From the NCBI GenBank assembly GCA_905250075.1, contig CAJNOP010000001.1:6281126-6345125 (forward strand): a stretch of DNA of 64,000 nucleotides. The letters run 5' to 3'. Positions 1 through 12,581 of the stretch are shown here, in pieces; positions within the stretch are counted from its first letter, which is position 1, and each line of letters begins with the position of its first letter. The notes under the pieces were generated by a model. That model did no database searches. It saw only the letters and a list, made by a program, of their open reading frames with translations, and had not been told where the DNA came from. Source of the DNA: Rotaria sp. Silwood1. Taxonomy: Eukaryota; Rotifera; Eurotatoria; Philodinida; Philodinidae. The translations under genes and the position numbers were made by a program.

Positions 1-730
1 TGCCTATTTTGAAGGTAAAATAAGGAATGCTTTCATATCTTGCTTATGTGTTTGTTTTCATTTTTTCAAATAGGGTATAAATTTTGAGTAGATATTTTAA
101 TTATGATAATGAACAAGCTTAAGTCAAATGGATGCAATTCTTCAGAGTTATTGAAGTTCCGAATAACGTCGATATTGGCGCCAAATAAGATTTATTATTC
201 AATTTTTGTTCTCTCAGTTATGAACTCAATACAATATATCTTTCTAATTTTCTATACATATTCTTGTAAGACTCAAAAACTTGCAAATTTCAGACATCCT
301 TAAAACTTTATGCTCTTACAAGTGTTTAAAGCTTTCGTCAAAACTATGGAATTTACCGATCTTACTTCTAACGTTGATTCCTGGCTACCCTAGAAATGCA
401 GAAAACCTAGATTTCATAGACTCTTTTTCCAAGGTTGAACTTCCTATCTTCTTTTTTAGTCGACATTAAGCAAGTTAAAACATGAAAAGGCACGAAAATA
501 TTTAACTTGATAACTATCCATTTTTAATGATTTTCAAAACGTATGTATAGAACTAGGTTCTAAGTGTTATTCTGAATATACATTTCAAATACATACTTTG
601 CCCTATTTTTCATTGAAAAAGTTAGGTTTCTAACATTTTCCGTTCCAATATAGCAAGCCTTGACACTTATGCAGATACTTGTTCATGGTGGATTATGTTA
701 TTATCTGCTTATTGACTTCTATAATTTTAG
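1..730. other. Left edge, no convincing gene
   Basis: AT-rich sequence with short ORFs that show no family resemblance. A splice-donor-like AAG/GTAAAATAAG lies at positions 11-21. It could end an exon of a plus-strand gene entering from the left whose last exon would be 731-805, but this cannot be tested within the window. Confidence 0.4.
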
Positions 731-805
731 AGCTCGGTGATTGGTAAAGATCGTTATGTACTCTATCGACAATTGGAAGAAGGTATAGAAAAACGTCATA
801 AATAA
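731..805 (+). CDS. Possible terminal exon of a gene entering from the left
   Basis: A pyrimidine-rich tract ending in TTTTAG precedes a 75-nt stretch that opens directly in frame. It encodes about 24 residues containing VIGKDRYVLYRQLEEGIEKR and ends in TAA at 803-805. The charged, helix-like composition differs from the surrounding AT-rich noise, and an acceptor followed by a short open exon and a stop is typical of a last exon. I do not recognise the protein. The upstream exon would have to lie at the left edge or outside the window, so this could be chance. Confidence 0.3.
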   Translation, partial: SSVIGKDRYVLYRQLEEGIEKRHK

Positions 806-1157
806 TGACTATATCAAAACATAACAATCTTCACATATTTTTGTTTCTGTCTCAATATACTATTCGTCCATGTTTTGTTTTTCTTACAATTGTTATCATA
901 GTATATCAAACACATTTATTGTATGCCTTGTTATTATTCGTGATCTATTTAGTATTTGTTATGATTTTGCTTGCATCTTTTCAATGAATTTAATGATAAT
1001 ATATTCTATTGTTTACTTGATTTTTGTTTTTTTTTGTTTTGTTATTATTTATTTATCTTACAATCATGTTGAGAAATAAACAAGGTAAAAAATAGCATTG
1101 AATCAAAAAATTAATATATCAACATTTTAGTTTAGGTTCTTTTAGTTGTTAGTCTAT
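806..1157. other. Intergenic, T-rich
   Basis: Runs of T and A with overlapping hydrophobic ORFs that are translations of low-complexity DNA. Nothing supported here. It probably contains the 3' end of the adjoining minus-strand tetraspanin transcript. Confidence 0.4.
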
Positions 1158-1987
1158 TTATGAAAGTTTATAATAATTACGACGTCGACCTGGTATAACC
1201 TGAGCGATCACGTCTCGAGGACTTGATGAATCAGTATCATCAGGTGCATGCTTGAGCGCTACAGCTAATACAATAGCACCAATGAAACTGAATAGTTCCA
1301 AAAATAAAACAGCACCTAAACTACCTCCAATGATTGGTAAATTTTTCTTAAGCGTGTTAATAATAATCGTAGAGCAGCCTTGTTGATATTCATAACACCA
1401 ACTAGAGGCATCTTTTCCATGTTCTGTATAATCCGTTTTGCCATTTACACCACAACATTGCAATGATTCTTCCATATCATGAAAAGCATCTAATACTTTT
1501 GTATCATTAGCGATTAGAGCATTGACAAAGACTGTCGTTAAAGTTTTTCTGTATACATCTTCAAGTTTGTCTTTATATACAAATGCTAAGATAAAACCAA
1601 CTAATTCAATAATCATCAGAACACCAAGAATGATGGCATACAAATATAACAAACATCGATTGCGCCATAAAGATCCTATATAAATATATAGAATAATAGT
1701 AAACTATAAGTAATATGTTTATTGAGGTACCTACCTAGACAACCGGATATTGCAATAAGAATGGTAAAAATACCGCCACCAATTAGAACGAATGCTAGAA
1801 ACCCCAGTGATTGTCCTGAGAAACTACTTACCTCAGTAAATTTACTTAAGACTGCTGAAATTTTATTGTCAACTTTGACATAAATACCAAGTCCAATTAA
1901 ACCAAGACCAACAAGTGCAAAAAACACGTTCAACAGAAGTAATATCCCTCGTATAAATTCCACACCACATGACAATACTTTTGCCAT
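1158..1987 (-). CDS. Tetraspanin (4-TM membrane organiser), two exons
   Basis: Tetraspanins are four-pass membrane proteins that organise partner proteins into plasma-membrane or endosomal microdomains. Exon 1 runs 1987-1735 and exon 2 1675-1158; the 59-nt intron joins in phase 1 to give 256 aa. TM1 (about residues 13-34), a short extracellular loop, TM2 (61-83) ending in the polar GCLGSLWRNRCLLYLY stretch typical before TM3, TM3, the large extracellular loop, then TM4 and a short charged tail. The large loop carries the family hallmark CCG (LQCCGVNGKTDY) plus two further cysteines (SSWC, QGC), so it looks like a compact four-cysteine loop. The start is the only ATG before TM1. The next gene on this strand is malate synthase, 1.9 kb upstream, with no sign of co-regulation. 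I cannot assign the tetraspanin subfamily. Confidence 0.9.
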
Positions 1988-3904
1988 AATAGAAGGCTTA
2001 TAGCTATCGAAAGATATTTAAGAATGAAGAAATAGAGAAGAGAAAAGATCGTGTACACTTTTTTATTTATGTAATATTACACAACAGTTCGCTAAAATGA
2101 TAAGGAAGATCGAAAATCTGAGATTTTTAGTTGACATGACGTCATTTGTGTTGCTCGCAAGTCTCTTGATAATAACTAGAAAAAAACACAATTACATAGA
2201 TAACAATGATTCATCAACTAGCAGTAACAAAACACATATTAAATGATGATCAATCTCTATCTGTCATTCTGATATTCAGAATACATCTGTTCAAGGTCGA
2301 ATAGATGTAAATATTAATAAAAGACAACAGATACATCTGTTCTATTGCTTTAATATAGCTATATCCTTAAATTAAGTTCATTAAATTTGTGAAAAATTTC
2401 AACAAAAAAGAACATCAACTTCACTTATCACGATATGAACATGTTGGGGGGGCTTGCCAAAAGTGAAACATCTAAAAACACCTCATAATAAAGGCTAGAA
2501 TTAAATTAAATGTATCATTTGATATAAGAACGTCTTATACATGTCTAGGTCACTCAGAAAACAGTATTCAATCATTCCAAGAAATCAATAGATAGTAACA
2601 ATATACATTCTGCTGATAATCATAATCTTAACAAAACATCATTGCATAATATAAGCAAAACAAGAACATATGAACAAGACTACGAAGTATTATAAACTGA
2701 CATTGAAATTTTACAATCAAAGTGACTTAGAAAGTTGTACAGAAGTGTCTTAAAGTCGATATCAAAATTTGGTAGAGGTTGCAAGTGAAAATCTGAAACT
2801 AAATAATGGATTGTTTTCAAGTATATAGAAGTGTTTGACAGTATAAAACTTACAATATCAATGTTGGCATCTACTCAAAAAAGCTTTATGACTTTCATGT
2901 ATTAATTCATGTTCATTGTGATGATGAAAACAAGAGAAAATACTTTTAATTTTTATATATTTTTCTACACATTCAAATAAACTTGGGAAAACTTGATATT
3001 CATATTATCTTTTAGATACATATGAAAGAAAATGATATTGCAAAATGTGTCAATATTATATGGTTAACTTACAGTCATCAAACATTTCAAGAAAATCTAA
3101 CATCGTTACTCTAGATGAACAAAATTTGAATATGCTATCCTTGAAAATGTTTGTCAATACTAGTATGTTCCAGATGAATAATACTCTTGTTAATATAAAT
3201 TAATTTAGTATTTAAATATTATACATGAACAAAGTCAAATGTGTAATATATTTATTTTTATCATCGTGATAGTTCTTCCAGTACAATCATCTCTTATATT
3301 TCATGATTAAAAATTTACGAAACGTATGTTATGCATTATCTGAAAACTAAATAAAAAAGCATAAAAAGTATTTTGCGATTCTGTTAAGGCTTAAATGAGA
3401 TATAAATACTGGTACTATTATCGTTATCAACAAACAATCTGCTCATCCGATTCTTCTCAAGGACGTCACGGCAATTGAAAATCGAATCATTAACTCAAGA
3501 AAAATTTGGTCTATATAGTCGAGATAAACTAATCGTCTTTCCTAATAATAAATAATGGTTTAAATTGTTGATATCTATTATACCCTCTAAATAGAAACTA
3601 TATATTCAGTTGATGGTAAAATCATTAATTAAAAAAAATATACTTTCTATTATTATTGTTTGAGATAGAATCAAAATTAGAACTGTCACAAACAATATAT
3701 CATTAATTTGTATGTTTTATTTATCAGAAAAGTTCGTAGCAAAAATATCACAACAGCCATATAATGCACCTTAAGTCTCAATACAGTCATTTTCATTTAT
3801 GTTTTTATAAAAAAAAATGAATAGATTTACTTAGAAAGATTTAAAGATGTTGTACGATCAATTTATTAATTGATATGAAAAAAAAAACTTTGAAGCAAAG
3901 TGTA
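1988..3904. other. Intergenic, no gene seen
   Basis: About 1.9 kb of AT-rich DNA between the tetraspanin start and the malate synthase stop. I found no ORF with family resemblance and no RNA gene. It must hold the tetraspanin promoter and the malate synthase 3' end. Confidence 0.5.
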
Positions 3905-6266
3905 TCAGAGAGAACTACGAAGTGGTAATGCCGGCTTCCCTTGCAATCCCTCTTGTTGTTGTTGTTGTTGTTGTTTTTGCTGTTGTCGAGCTTTGAATTC
4001 TCGTCGTCGACGATGTAGAATAGGTTCCGTATAACCATTTGGTTGTATAGTTCCATCAAGTACAAGTTCAAGTGCAGCTTGAAAAGCTATATTCTGATCA
4101 AAATTAACTGCCATCGGTTGATAATCTGAACTATCTGCATTTTGTTGATCGACAACTCGAGCCATTCGTTGAAACGTTTGTATTATTTGTTGTTTACTAA
4201 CAATTTTATGTCGTAACCAATTTGCAATTAATTGACTAGAAATACGTAATGTCGCTCGATCTTCCATTAGTCCAATATTATTTATATCAGGTACTTTTGA
4301 ACAACCGATACCTTGATCAATCCAACGAACAACATAACCAAGTATACTTTGTCCATTATTATCTAATTCACGTTGAATTTCTTCCGATGAAAGAGTTTTA
4401 GTAAGAAGTGGAATTGTTAATAGATCATCAAGATAATCACTTGATAGTGAAGATGTGGAAGATAATTCAATTTGACGAGCAAAAACATCTACTTGATGAT
4501 AATGTAAAGCATGTAGAGTAGCTGCAGTTGGTGATGGAACCCAAGCGCAAGTTGCTCCAGCCTGTGGATGAACAATTTTTTGTTGTATCATTGCTGCCAT
4601 CATGTCTGGCATAGCCCACATTCCTTTACCAATTTGAGCTTTTCCTGGCAGACCATGTCTTAAACCAACATCTACATTACTCTTTTCGTATGCTGCTAAC
4701 CATTTAGCTTCTTTCATTTGACCTTTACGTATAAGAGGACCAGCTTCCATTGATGTATGAATATCATCACCAGTTCGATCAAGAAAACCTGTATTAATAA
4801 AAACAAGTCGATCTTTTGCTTCACGAATACATGCACTAAGATTAAGTGTTGTACGACGTTCTTCATCCATAATACCCATTTTAAGTGTATTACGTGGTAG
4901 TTTAAGAAGATCTTCAACACAACAAAAGAGACATGAAGTAAAAGCAACTTCTTCTGGGCCATGTTGTTTTGGTTTAACAATATAAATCGAACCAGTACGA
5001 CTATTTTTGATACCATTTATTGATGTACCCTTGAGATCATGTAAAGCAATTAATGTTGTAATAACAACATCAAGAATACCTTCAGGAATTTCACGATTAT
5101 CTTTATCTAATATAGCATCAGTGTATAATAAATGACCAACATGACGAATAAAAAGAAGAGATCGACCAGGTAATTGTAATTTAGTACTATTTTTCGATAT
5201 ATAAATACGATCTTGATTGAGTTTTCGTGTGATTATTTCTTTGCCTTTAGAAAATTGAGCTTCTAAATTACCTTTCATCAATCCAAGCCAATTTCGATAT
5301 AATTCTACTTTATCATCAGCATCAACTGCAGCTACTGAATCTTCACAATCGACAATAGTAGTCACAGCTGATTCAAGAAATACATCTTTAATTCCAGCAG
5401 CATCATTTCGACTGTTAGGTCGATCAATTTCAATTTCAATATGAAGACCGTGATGTATGAGAAGAATAGATTTAGGTGTATCAGCATCACCTTGATAACC
5501 AACAAATTGAGCAGGAGATTGTAGTCTAACAACTTTATCATCTTGTAAAGTAACCTATTTAATAATAAAATATATTGAAATAAAAACGTTATCTCCAATC
5601 TAATGTTTCATAAAAACAAAAAAAATTATAAACAAGAAGAAATTTTCTTACTTTCAAGTCTCCAACTTCTACACTATATTTTTTAGCATTAGCATGAGAT
5701 AAACCATTTGCCAATGGAACATATTGATCAAGAAAGTTACGTGTAAATGCAATTACTTTATCACCTCGTTTTTTATTATATTTAGTTGTTTTTTCACAAC
5801 CATCATTTTCTGAAATAGCATCTGTACCATATAAAGCATCATAAAGTGAACCCCATCGAGCATTTGCTGCATTCAATGTAAATCGTGCATTCATTAATGG
5901 AACAACTAATTGTGGACCAGCTTGAACAGCAATTTCATCATCTACGTTACTTGTATTGATTTGAAAATTATCAGCATTATTTCGTGGACATAAATAACCA
6001 ATTTCATATAAAAATGCTTTATAAGCAGTAGTATCATTGTGTTTCCCTTTATGTATTCGATGCCATTCATCAATTTTCGCTTGTAAATCGTCTCGTTTTT
6101 TTAAAAGAGTACTGTTAATAGGTGCGAATTCCGCAATAATTGCTTGAACACCAGTCCAAAATGAGTAAGGATTTATGTTTGTGCCGGGTACAACTTCTTG
6201 ATTGACAAAGTTGAAAAGAACTTTCGATATTTGTAATCCTCCTATTCTTACACGTCCGTTTGCCAT
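3905..6266 (-). CDS. Malate synthase G (glyoxylate cycle), two exons
   Basis: Condenses glyoxylate with acetyl-CoA to malate, the second step of the glyoxylate bypass, allowing net sugar synthesis from fat. Exon 1 is 6266-5652 and exon 2 5554-3905 (97-nt intron, phase 0), giving 754 aa against about 720 for bacterial MSG. The long single-chain MSG signature is clear: [62 protein letters not shown] and [20 protein letters not shown]. The Mg ligands expected in MDEER and LDRTGD are present, as is the catalytic Asp in [12 protein letters not shown] (about residue 637, E. coli Asp631 by alignment from memory). Near the C-terminus is a glutamine-rich insert encoded by a GTT-rich run on the plus strand, and the last three residues are SSL, a weak PTS1-like tail. 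This is the bacterial G type, not the nematode-style isocitrate lyase fusion. Catalytically it looks intact. Confidence 0.95.
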
Positions 6267-6935
6267 AGCTATACACCTTATATTATATGTTTTTTCAAAA
6301 GAGTAAAGTATCTATGTTAATAGTAGGTGTGTGTGTGTTAGTTGTTTCTTTGCTTTCTCTTATATGAGTCGTTATACTTTCGGGTCAATAGTATCTAGAT
6401 GTGTTTTTGCTTTTTCTTATCATATCTGTGTTTTAAGGCCTGAAAAAATAAAAAAATCAACATCTAGTGATAAATTCCTATGGTAAAGGAATGATTTTAC
6501 GATAGAAACAGATCAGTTAAATTAGATGTCACTATATACCGTTGATATTATCGAATCCTATTCCATATCATGCTCAATGAAATCAAAAATTTCTCCATTA
6601 TTTCTTCGCTAGATTTATTCATACACGAATGCAAAGAAAACAAGGAAACAAAGAAAAAAATCTTCATACTATATGATAGATTTCTTTTCTTTGATTTTTT
6701 AATAATAATTCAATTCATATATTCCGAAGGTTATTGATAAGAATATTTCAAAGAAAAGAACGAAGAATATTTATCACGTGCTTAACTTTTACAGCTGATT
6801 ATAACAAAATACCCATTATAGTTGTTTGTATACTTTATCTTTGTCGTACATCTATCACAATCATCAGTTGTTTATATGTGTATACAATTGATATAAATCA
6901 ATCGATTGGGTTAAATATATACTTTTTCTTCTAAT
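6267..6935. other. Divergent promoter region
   Basis: A 669-bp spacer between malate synthase (-) and the Tudor gene (+), so it holds both 5' flanks. It is AT-rich with a short GT run near 6330. No defined motif could be called. Confidence 0.5.
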
Positions 6936-8184
6936 ATGGGGTCTCGTCGTGGTCGACTTAATTGGTCAAATTTAGAAGTACGTATTTCGGATGATGTGAT
7001 CGATAAACAACATCGTTTTACTGCACCCAATTCTTCTTCATCCACACTGATAGAAGATATTGCTGAATATAAAAAAGAGCCAAGTCCTCCATCAACACCA
7101 ATTAAACGATCATGGAAACCAAAGTCAGGTGTTGGTGAATTACATGATGAACAATTTGTTGGTAATTTTATGTTAACAGGTAGCCAAACAAAAGAAGTTT
7201 AAACATTTGCTTAAGTAATTGAATTTTTCTTTTTTTTTTTTTTTATAGATGCTGAACAATTTGCTATTGAACAAAAATACAATAAACAAATAAATAATGT
7301 CAAATATTCGAAAGTTTCTTCTACATCAAAACCAATAAGAATATCTAATAGATTACCTTCGGCAAGAGATACCGTATTATCTTCACGTACGACTAGTTTA
7401 TTTGTTGGTCAACATCTATCAAATGTTTTTATTTGTCATGTTGAATCATATTCACATGTTTATATTATGTTTGGTGATGATTATAATCGTGCCACAAAAT
7501 TATTTCAAGATATGAATACTTGTAATGAACTTATTCAACCATCAACTAATGTTTTTGAGTATGTAATTTTTATTGAAATTCTTTTTCTAATCTAAATTAT
7601 GCTGCCTCATAGACCTATAGAACAAGATTTAGTTGCTATATATCATGAAAAAAAATGGTTTCGTGGTCGATGTTTAAATGCAATAGGTACAAATTTTAAT
7701 ATCTTATGTATTGATTCAGGTGTAGTTATTTTATGTTCACGAAATGGTAAGAAAATCTGATTTCAATATAAATAAGTAACTTTTTTGTTTTTGTTCGATT
7801 ATAGATCTTCGTCGTTTACCAGATAAGTAAGTTTTTTTTTTGTTATCTATATGTATTTATATATTTTTCTATAATTTATTTTAGATTTCGAACATCACCA
7901 CCATGTTGTATTGAATGTTCACTTTCTGGTTTACCAGCAACAATAGCAATGAGTTCAATGCCTGATGCAATTCATAGTGAATGTTTTGAACTTTTATGTA
8001 AGTTAAGAATAATACAAATGGCTTTTTGTTTTTCTCAATATATCCTTATTATATTTTTAAAGATAAAGATCGTTATGAAGCAATAGTAACAAAATTAGAA
8101 TCACCGAATCATCCAACTATCGTCTTGTATTACGGTGATGAAAATGTAAATGATCGATTATTGGCAATTCTCAAGTTGATTTGA
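6936..8184 (+). CDS. Tudor-domain protein, six exons
   Basis: Exons 6936-7179, 7249-7558, 7613-7746, 7805-7826 (22 nt), 7885-7997 and 8063-8184 join in frame to 314 aa. Residues from about 128 on match an extended Tudor domain: FICHVESYSHVYIMFGDD, then DLVAIYHEKKWFRGRCLNA, FNILCIDSGVVILCSRNDLR and RLPDKFRTSPPCCIECSLSG. These follow the family order of an Ax(Y/H)..D..W(Y/F)RA strand, a VxFIDYG-like strand (here LCIDSGV) and the L..LP..F helix. The N-terminal 80 residues are Ser/Pro-rich and start with an RG/RRGR patch. In animals such proteins bind methylarginine on Piwi or Sm proteins, mostly in germ granules. Only part of the aromatic cage is evident, so ligand binding is uncertain. Confidence 0.8.
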
Positions 8185-9741
8185 AATAATCAAACAATTT
8201 TCTTTTTGAACTTACTACTTTTTTTTTTTATATACTTTGAAAATATGTGTGCTAGAAAATATTGTATTGTTGTTGTTGTCGTGTTTTTCTTTGAAAAAAA
8301 GTTGTCGAAACGAGCAAGCATCCTTGACATTCTAACTGATTATTATTAATACTCAATTTATTGCTAACATTTTGGTATGCATGAATTATTATCAGAATAG
8401 TTTATTCGAACGGCAAACAAACGAATGTAAAAAGTTTTGATATGATCATAACCTTCAATAGATAGAGAAATGTTAAATATATTGCATCGAATAGAATATT
8501 TAAAAAGGTGATCAAAAATTATTGTTACTGATATTACTGAATCTTGCAATGGTTGGAACTGAACAATAGTGAATATTTGGGTAGAATTGAAAATTATTGT
8601 TGAATTTCGTTAGGATAGTTGAATTACTAAGAAATCTTGTATTTTTCTTTTGTTTTGAATTTTGTACTATTATAATGATGAATATCATTATTATAGTACG
8701 TTATATTAAAACATGTTCTCCTTGTTAAAAATATAATCAGTTGCGATTATCTCTGCCCTTTTGTCAATATATTCTAAACAAATTACATTCTTCATGAGAA
8801 TTAATCAATGTTGTTCTCAAAATGTTATGTTACAACTCAATATTGAAATTTGGATATTTTTTTAAAATAAGAATATTCATTGATTCAATAAAAAAATAAC
8901 TTAATATGTCTTAATCTATTGCTATTTAATGTTCACACGATTTATCATGATAAAATTATGAACACATCAATTCATATGTTATTAATTTATTGATATTGAT
9001 GTAAAATAGAAATAATAATTAATATATTATTATACTACCAGCTTCGTTGAAATCAAGTGAAAAATAATCAAATTGTGTCTGATGTAACAGGATTAACACA
9101 GTTAATAAGAACCTCACTTCAACGAAAAAGCGAACGATATTTTTTCTTCATTTTATAGTCACATAGGTAAACAAATTGTTATATAATTAACATTTCATTT
9201 TACACACACTCTCAAATGTCATAGAAGTTCACATTTACTAATAATCATCGTTTAGAAGAAATATAAACCTATCGTATTCACTTTATTCTGTTGTTTTTTT
9301 CTGCTTTTTACAAATGTTCTAACCCACGCTCTATTAGGTTTATGTGGCATCAGATTGTTACATTGCGCATATATTAAAAGAGCATAGAAAAAAAAAGAAT
9401 GAAAATCATGAAGTAAGAGACAAAAACTTAATGGTATCCTGTGTCAGCATATTGGCCATTGTCTGTAGGCGCATCTAGTGTAATTGACGATGATAATAAC
9501 AAGTTTTTGCAAAGAAATAGAAAAGGAGAGAGAAAGAAAAATATATATAATGTTCGTATTTCAGCTGAAAATATCATCTTCATTCGATCGAACAGACGTT
9601 TATATATATATTTAATACATAGAGAGAGAATAGAGACACTTATATATAACTGTATGTAATGCATGTTATCTATCATTACTTTTTTCTTTCTATTTAGAAC
9701 GTTATCCGTTATCGATTTTATACTCAGCTAACGCATAAAAA
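8185..9741. other. Intergenic, no gene seen
   Basis: 1.56 kb of AT-rich DNA separating the Tudor stop from the second tetraspanin start. Overlapping ORFs on both strands at 9428-9676 face each other and resemble nothing known. The tetraspanin promoter should lie at its right end. Confidence 0.45.
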
Positions 9742-10672
9742 ATGGCATCGGGGCATGGTCACGGTAGCATGTCATTGAGCATGAAATTTATTCGGCTTCT
9801 TATTGTTCTTTTTAATTTGGCATTTATTGTCGTTGGAGCTGTAGTACTTGCTATTGGTATTTATGTTTTTAAAGATCCTAAAATGCAACAACTTGGTCCA
9901 TTGCTTAATCCTGAAATCGTATCATCATATTCTCAAAGTTTATCAAATTTTCAAGTATTTGCTATTGCAATAATTATTATTGGTGGTGTTTTATTAACAA
10001 TTGGATTTCTTGGTAAAGAAAAATTTAAACATATACATATATATGATTTGTTTTCTATTTCGATTTCTGCTTTTTTCAGGTTGTTGTGGAGCAATAAAAG
10101 GTTTTCGATTTTTACATATTCTTTATGCAATTATTATTGGTATAATAATTGTTGTTGAAATTGCCATTCTTATCATTTTTATTGTCTATCAAAATCGATT
10201 TCGAGAAGAGCTTGTTGTTAAACTTCGAGATTCAATTGCCAGATTTTATGTTGGCACACCAACTGATACATCAACATCTGCTAATTCAGTTTCACTTTCA
10301 TGGGATTTTGTTCAATTTAATTTACAATGCTGTGGTGCTGTTGGTGTAAATGATTTTTCACGTGCTACAAATTGGGATAGAAAAAATCCATATCCAGACT
10401 ATACAAATCTAACTGTTCCTTTTACATGTTGTCCATTAGATGCAGCTAAAAGTTGGACTCAATTGCCAACAAATTTCTCTGCAGCAAGTACCTGTGCAAC
10501 AACAGGTATAAATGCTTATTCACAAGGATGTTATGATCGTTTGGTTGATACATTAGCTACATATAAAAAGAATGTTATTATCGGTTGTGTTATTGTTGGT
10601 GTTGTTGAAATACTTGCTTTTATTTTTGCAGTTATTCTGTATTGTCGCAAAGAAGATTATGCTAGCTTGTGA
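9742..10672 (+). CDS. Tetraspanin, two exons
   Basis: Four-pass membrane scaffold protein. Exon 1 is 9742-10012 and exon 2 10080-10672 (67-nt intron with a TTTTTTCAG acceptor, phase 1), giving 287 aa. The intron position equals that of the tetraspanin at 1158-1987: both split the Gly codon in the GC(L/C)G motif after TM2. TM1 is at about residues 15-37 and TM2 at 74-92, followed by CCGAIKGFRFLHILYA into TM3. A long extracellular loop carries LQCCGAVGVNDF, a second CC pair (FTCCPLD), STC and QGC, so at least six loop cysteines and potential N-glycosylation sites (TNLT, TNFS). TM4 is followed by the short tail CRKEDYASL. Different loop cysteine pattern, so a distinct paralogue rather than a recent copy of the first gene. 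Confidence 0.92.
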
Positions 10673-12392
10673 ATATAGACAAAAGAAGGATTACATTTTT
10701 TTTATTGTTCAATCAATGACTATTTTATTCTTTTCTTTTTTGTGGTGCTTTGCGTGATATTAATAAAGAAAATAATTGCTTTTTTGGGTATGTGAAATAT
10801 GAAAATTTCAAATATTTCTTTTTCTATTTGATTAAATATAATATCGGTTGGGTTATTAAAAAATTAAAATATACTTCGCTTCGTAGCACAAAATAAGCAA
10901 ATGAAATAGTTTGATTACGAGAAATTCTGCATTCATGTCATGATTGTTAATGTACATTAGAAAATGATTCCGATACATCAAACTGAAATTTAGTATTTGA
11001 TGTTGAATTGGATGCTAGTACAATCATCCATCGGTAGTTACTTGACACGTCAATTATAGGATTGGAGAAAGTATACATGTTGGTTCATCAATACAATGGT
11101 GCTCTCATAGAGAATGATTGTATTTCATCTACAAAATACCGAGATTAAGGATGAGATTATAGGATAACCTTTTGTTTTTCATTACAGAAGTTAATTCAAT
11201 CAGATTGAAACCTAAAATTTCATTCATTTTGCATTAAGCATTTTAGAAGATGAGTCTTCTTTGTATTAATACCGTATTTTCTCATGATTGTATTTCAATT
11301 GTCTAAATAAATTATTATAAATAAAGTTTATATGAGTCTTAAATCAAAATAAAAAATCATGTAAAATATATTATATTCTAATCATCTACTAATGTATACA
11401 AATGTGAAAGGTTAAAATTGTAAAATATCGAAAAAAAAGCATCGAAGAGTCAAAGGTCGAAAATCAAAAATATCGAAAAAATGTCGAATTTGTTGGATAT
11501 TGAATGACTGTTGAGAAATTTTTCAATACTGCATTTTCTGTCAGTTTACTCTGTCAACTAGTAGAAAATGTGCATTTTTATGTTGTTGTTGAGTACAAAA
11601 ATAATAAAAGAGTGTGGGTGCCTAAAAAGAAAAATGAGAGATATTTTGGCAGCAACATACACACTCACACGTAAAACCTACTGTGACAAGAAGAAAATTA
11701 TACAATATTTACTGTTGAGAAAAGGCCATTTGTCGTTCATTAAATGTTTAGTTCAACAAATGATAGACATCAACTTTTGAATTTATTTTCAAGATCTGCA
11801 GCCAACGTATACAAGAGGGCTTAGCCCAGTGATGGTATACTCATCAGCTGTCAAGTTTATATAGAACAGATGTAATTAATGATCAAATCTTTTTACTTGA
11901 ATATTTTGAACATTGATTCATAACTATACATGAAACTATTCAGTGTAATTTTTGCAAAAACTAAAATAGCTTATGTTTTCGTTTGTATCATGTATGAGGA
12001 TGGTGTTAATTTATCATCAATATCACTGAAAAATATGAAAGATTATCAAACAAGAACAAACGAATGTGAGATATAATATGAATATTTAGAGACAACTGAA
12101 TCCTTGTTAAAATCATCAGAAAAGAAAAAGAGAAGAAGAATATCTTGACATAAAAACCTTCCTAATCATATTAAAATTGATGGAAGGATAATATCGACAA
12201 CTAAGCAGCTAGATATATATGTACCTTTTAACTCTTATAATACTTCTTCCACAAACTCATTTCATACAACAAATTCTATGTATCGTTATATATCTTGTTA
12301 ATAAATGTTTTGTCAGTTGATTCCATTTTCAAGAGAGACAATTTTAATCAATTCGATAAATTGTATGAATCTGTTCAAATATTTTTATTAAC
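10673..12392. other. Intergenic, no gene seen
   Basis: 1.7 kb of AT-rich DNA downstream of the second tetraspanin. The 70-aa ORF at 11568-11780 is not recognisable and has no splice context I trust. No RNA gene or terminal repeat was identified. Confidence 0.4.
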
Positions 12393-12581
12393 ATGATATT
12401 TTTTAATTATACACCATTCATGTTTCTTGTTGTTTTATCTTCTATAATTACTTCTGTTACTTCACTGTCTCCATTTATATACTTCAGTCGACTGTCCTTA
12501 TATTGTTGTTTTTTGATCAACTATAGTTTTTCATGTCCATATGGATTTGATTTTGATTCAGACGGGTGTGAAATATGCTAA
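12393..12581 (+). CDS. Possible tiny secreted antistasin-like peptide
   Basis: Exon 1 (12393-12466) encodes a signal-peptide-like leader with a long hydrophobic core ending SVTS. A 60-nt intron would join it in phase 2 to exon 2 (12527-12581), which encodes SCPYGFDFDSDGCEIC before TAA. The C-PYGF-D-DGC-C spacing resembles one half of an antistasin-type protease-inhibitor repeat, which normally continues with more cysteines. The stop straight after the fourth residue of the motif therefore suggests either a 42-residue secreted peptide or a truncated gene remnant. The donor (GTCTCC) is weak. Treat as tentative. Confidence 0.28.
   Translation: MIFFNYTPFMFLVVLSSIITSVTSLSPFIYFSRLSLYCCFLINYSFSCPYGFDFDSDGCEIC

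Noticed and set aside
3841-4071. 76-aa minus-strand ORF with an Asn run
   Set aside because: It is an out-of-frame shadow of the malate synthase 3' end; the Asn run is the polyglutamine codon tract read in another frame.
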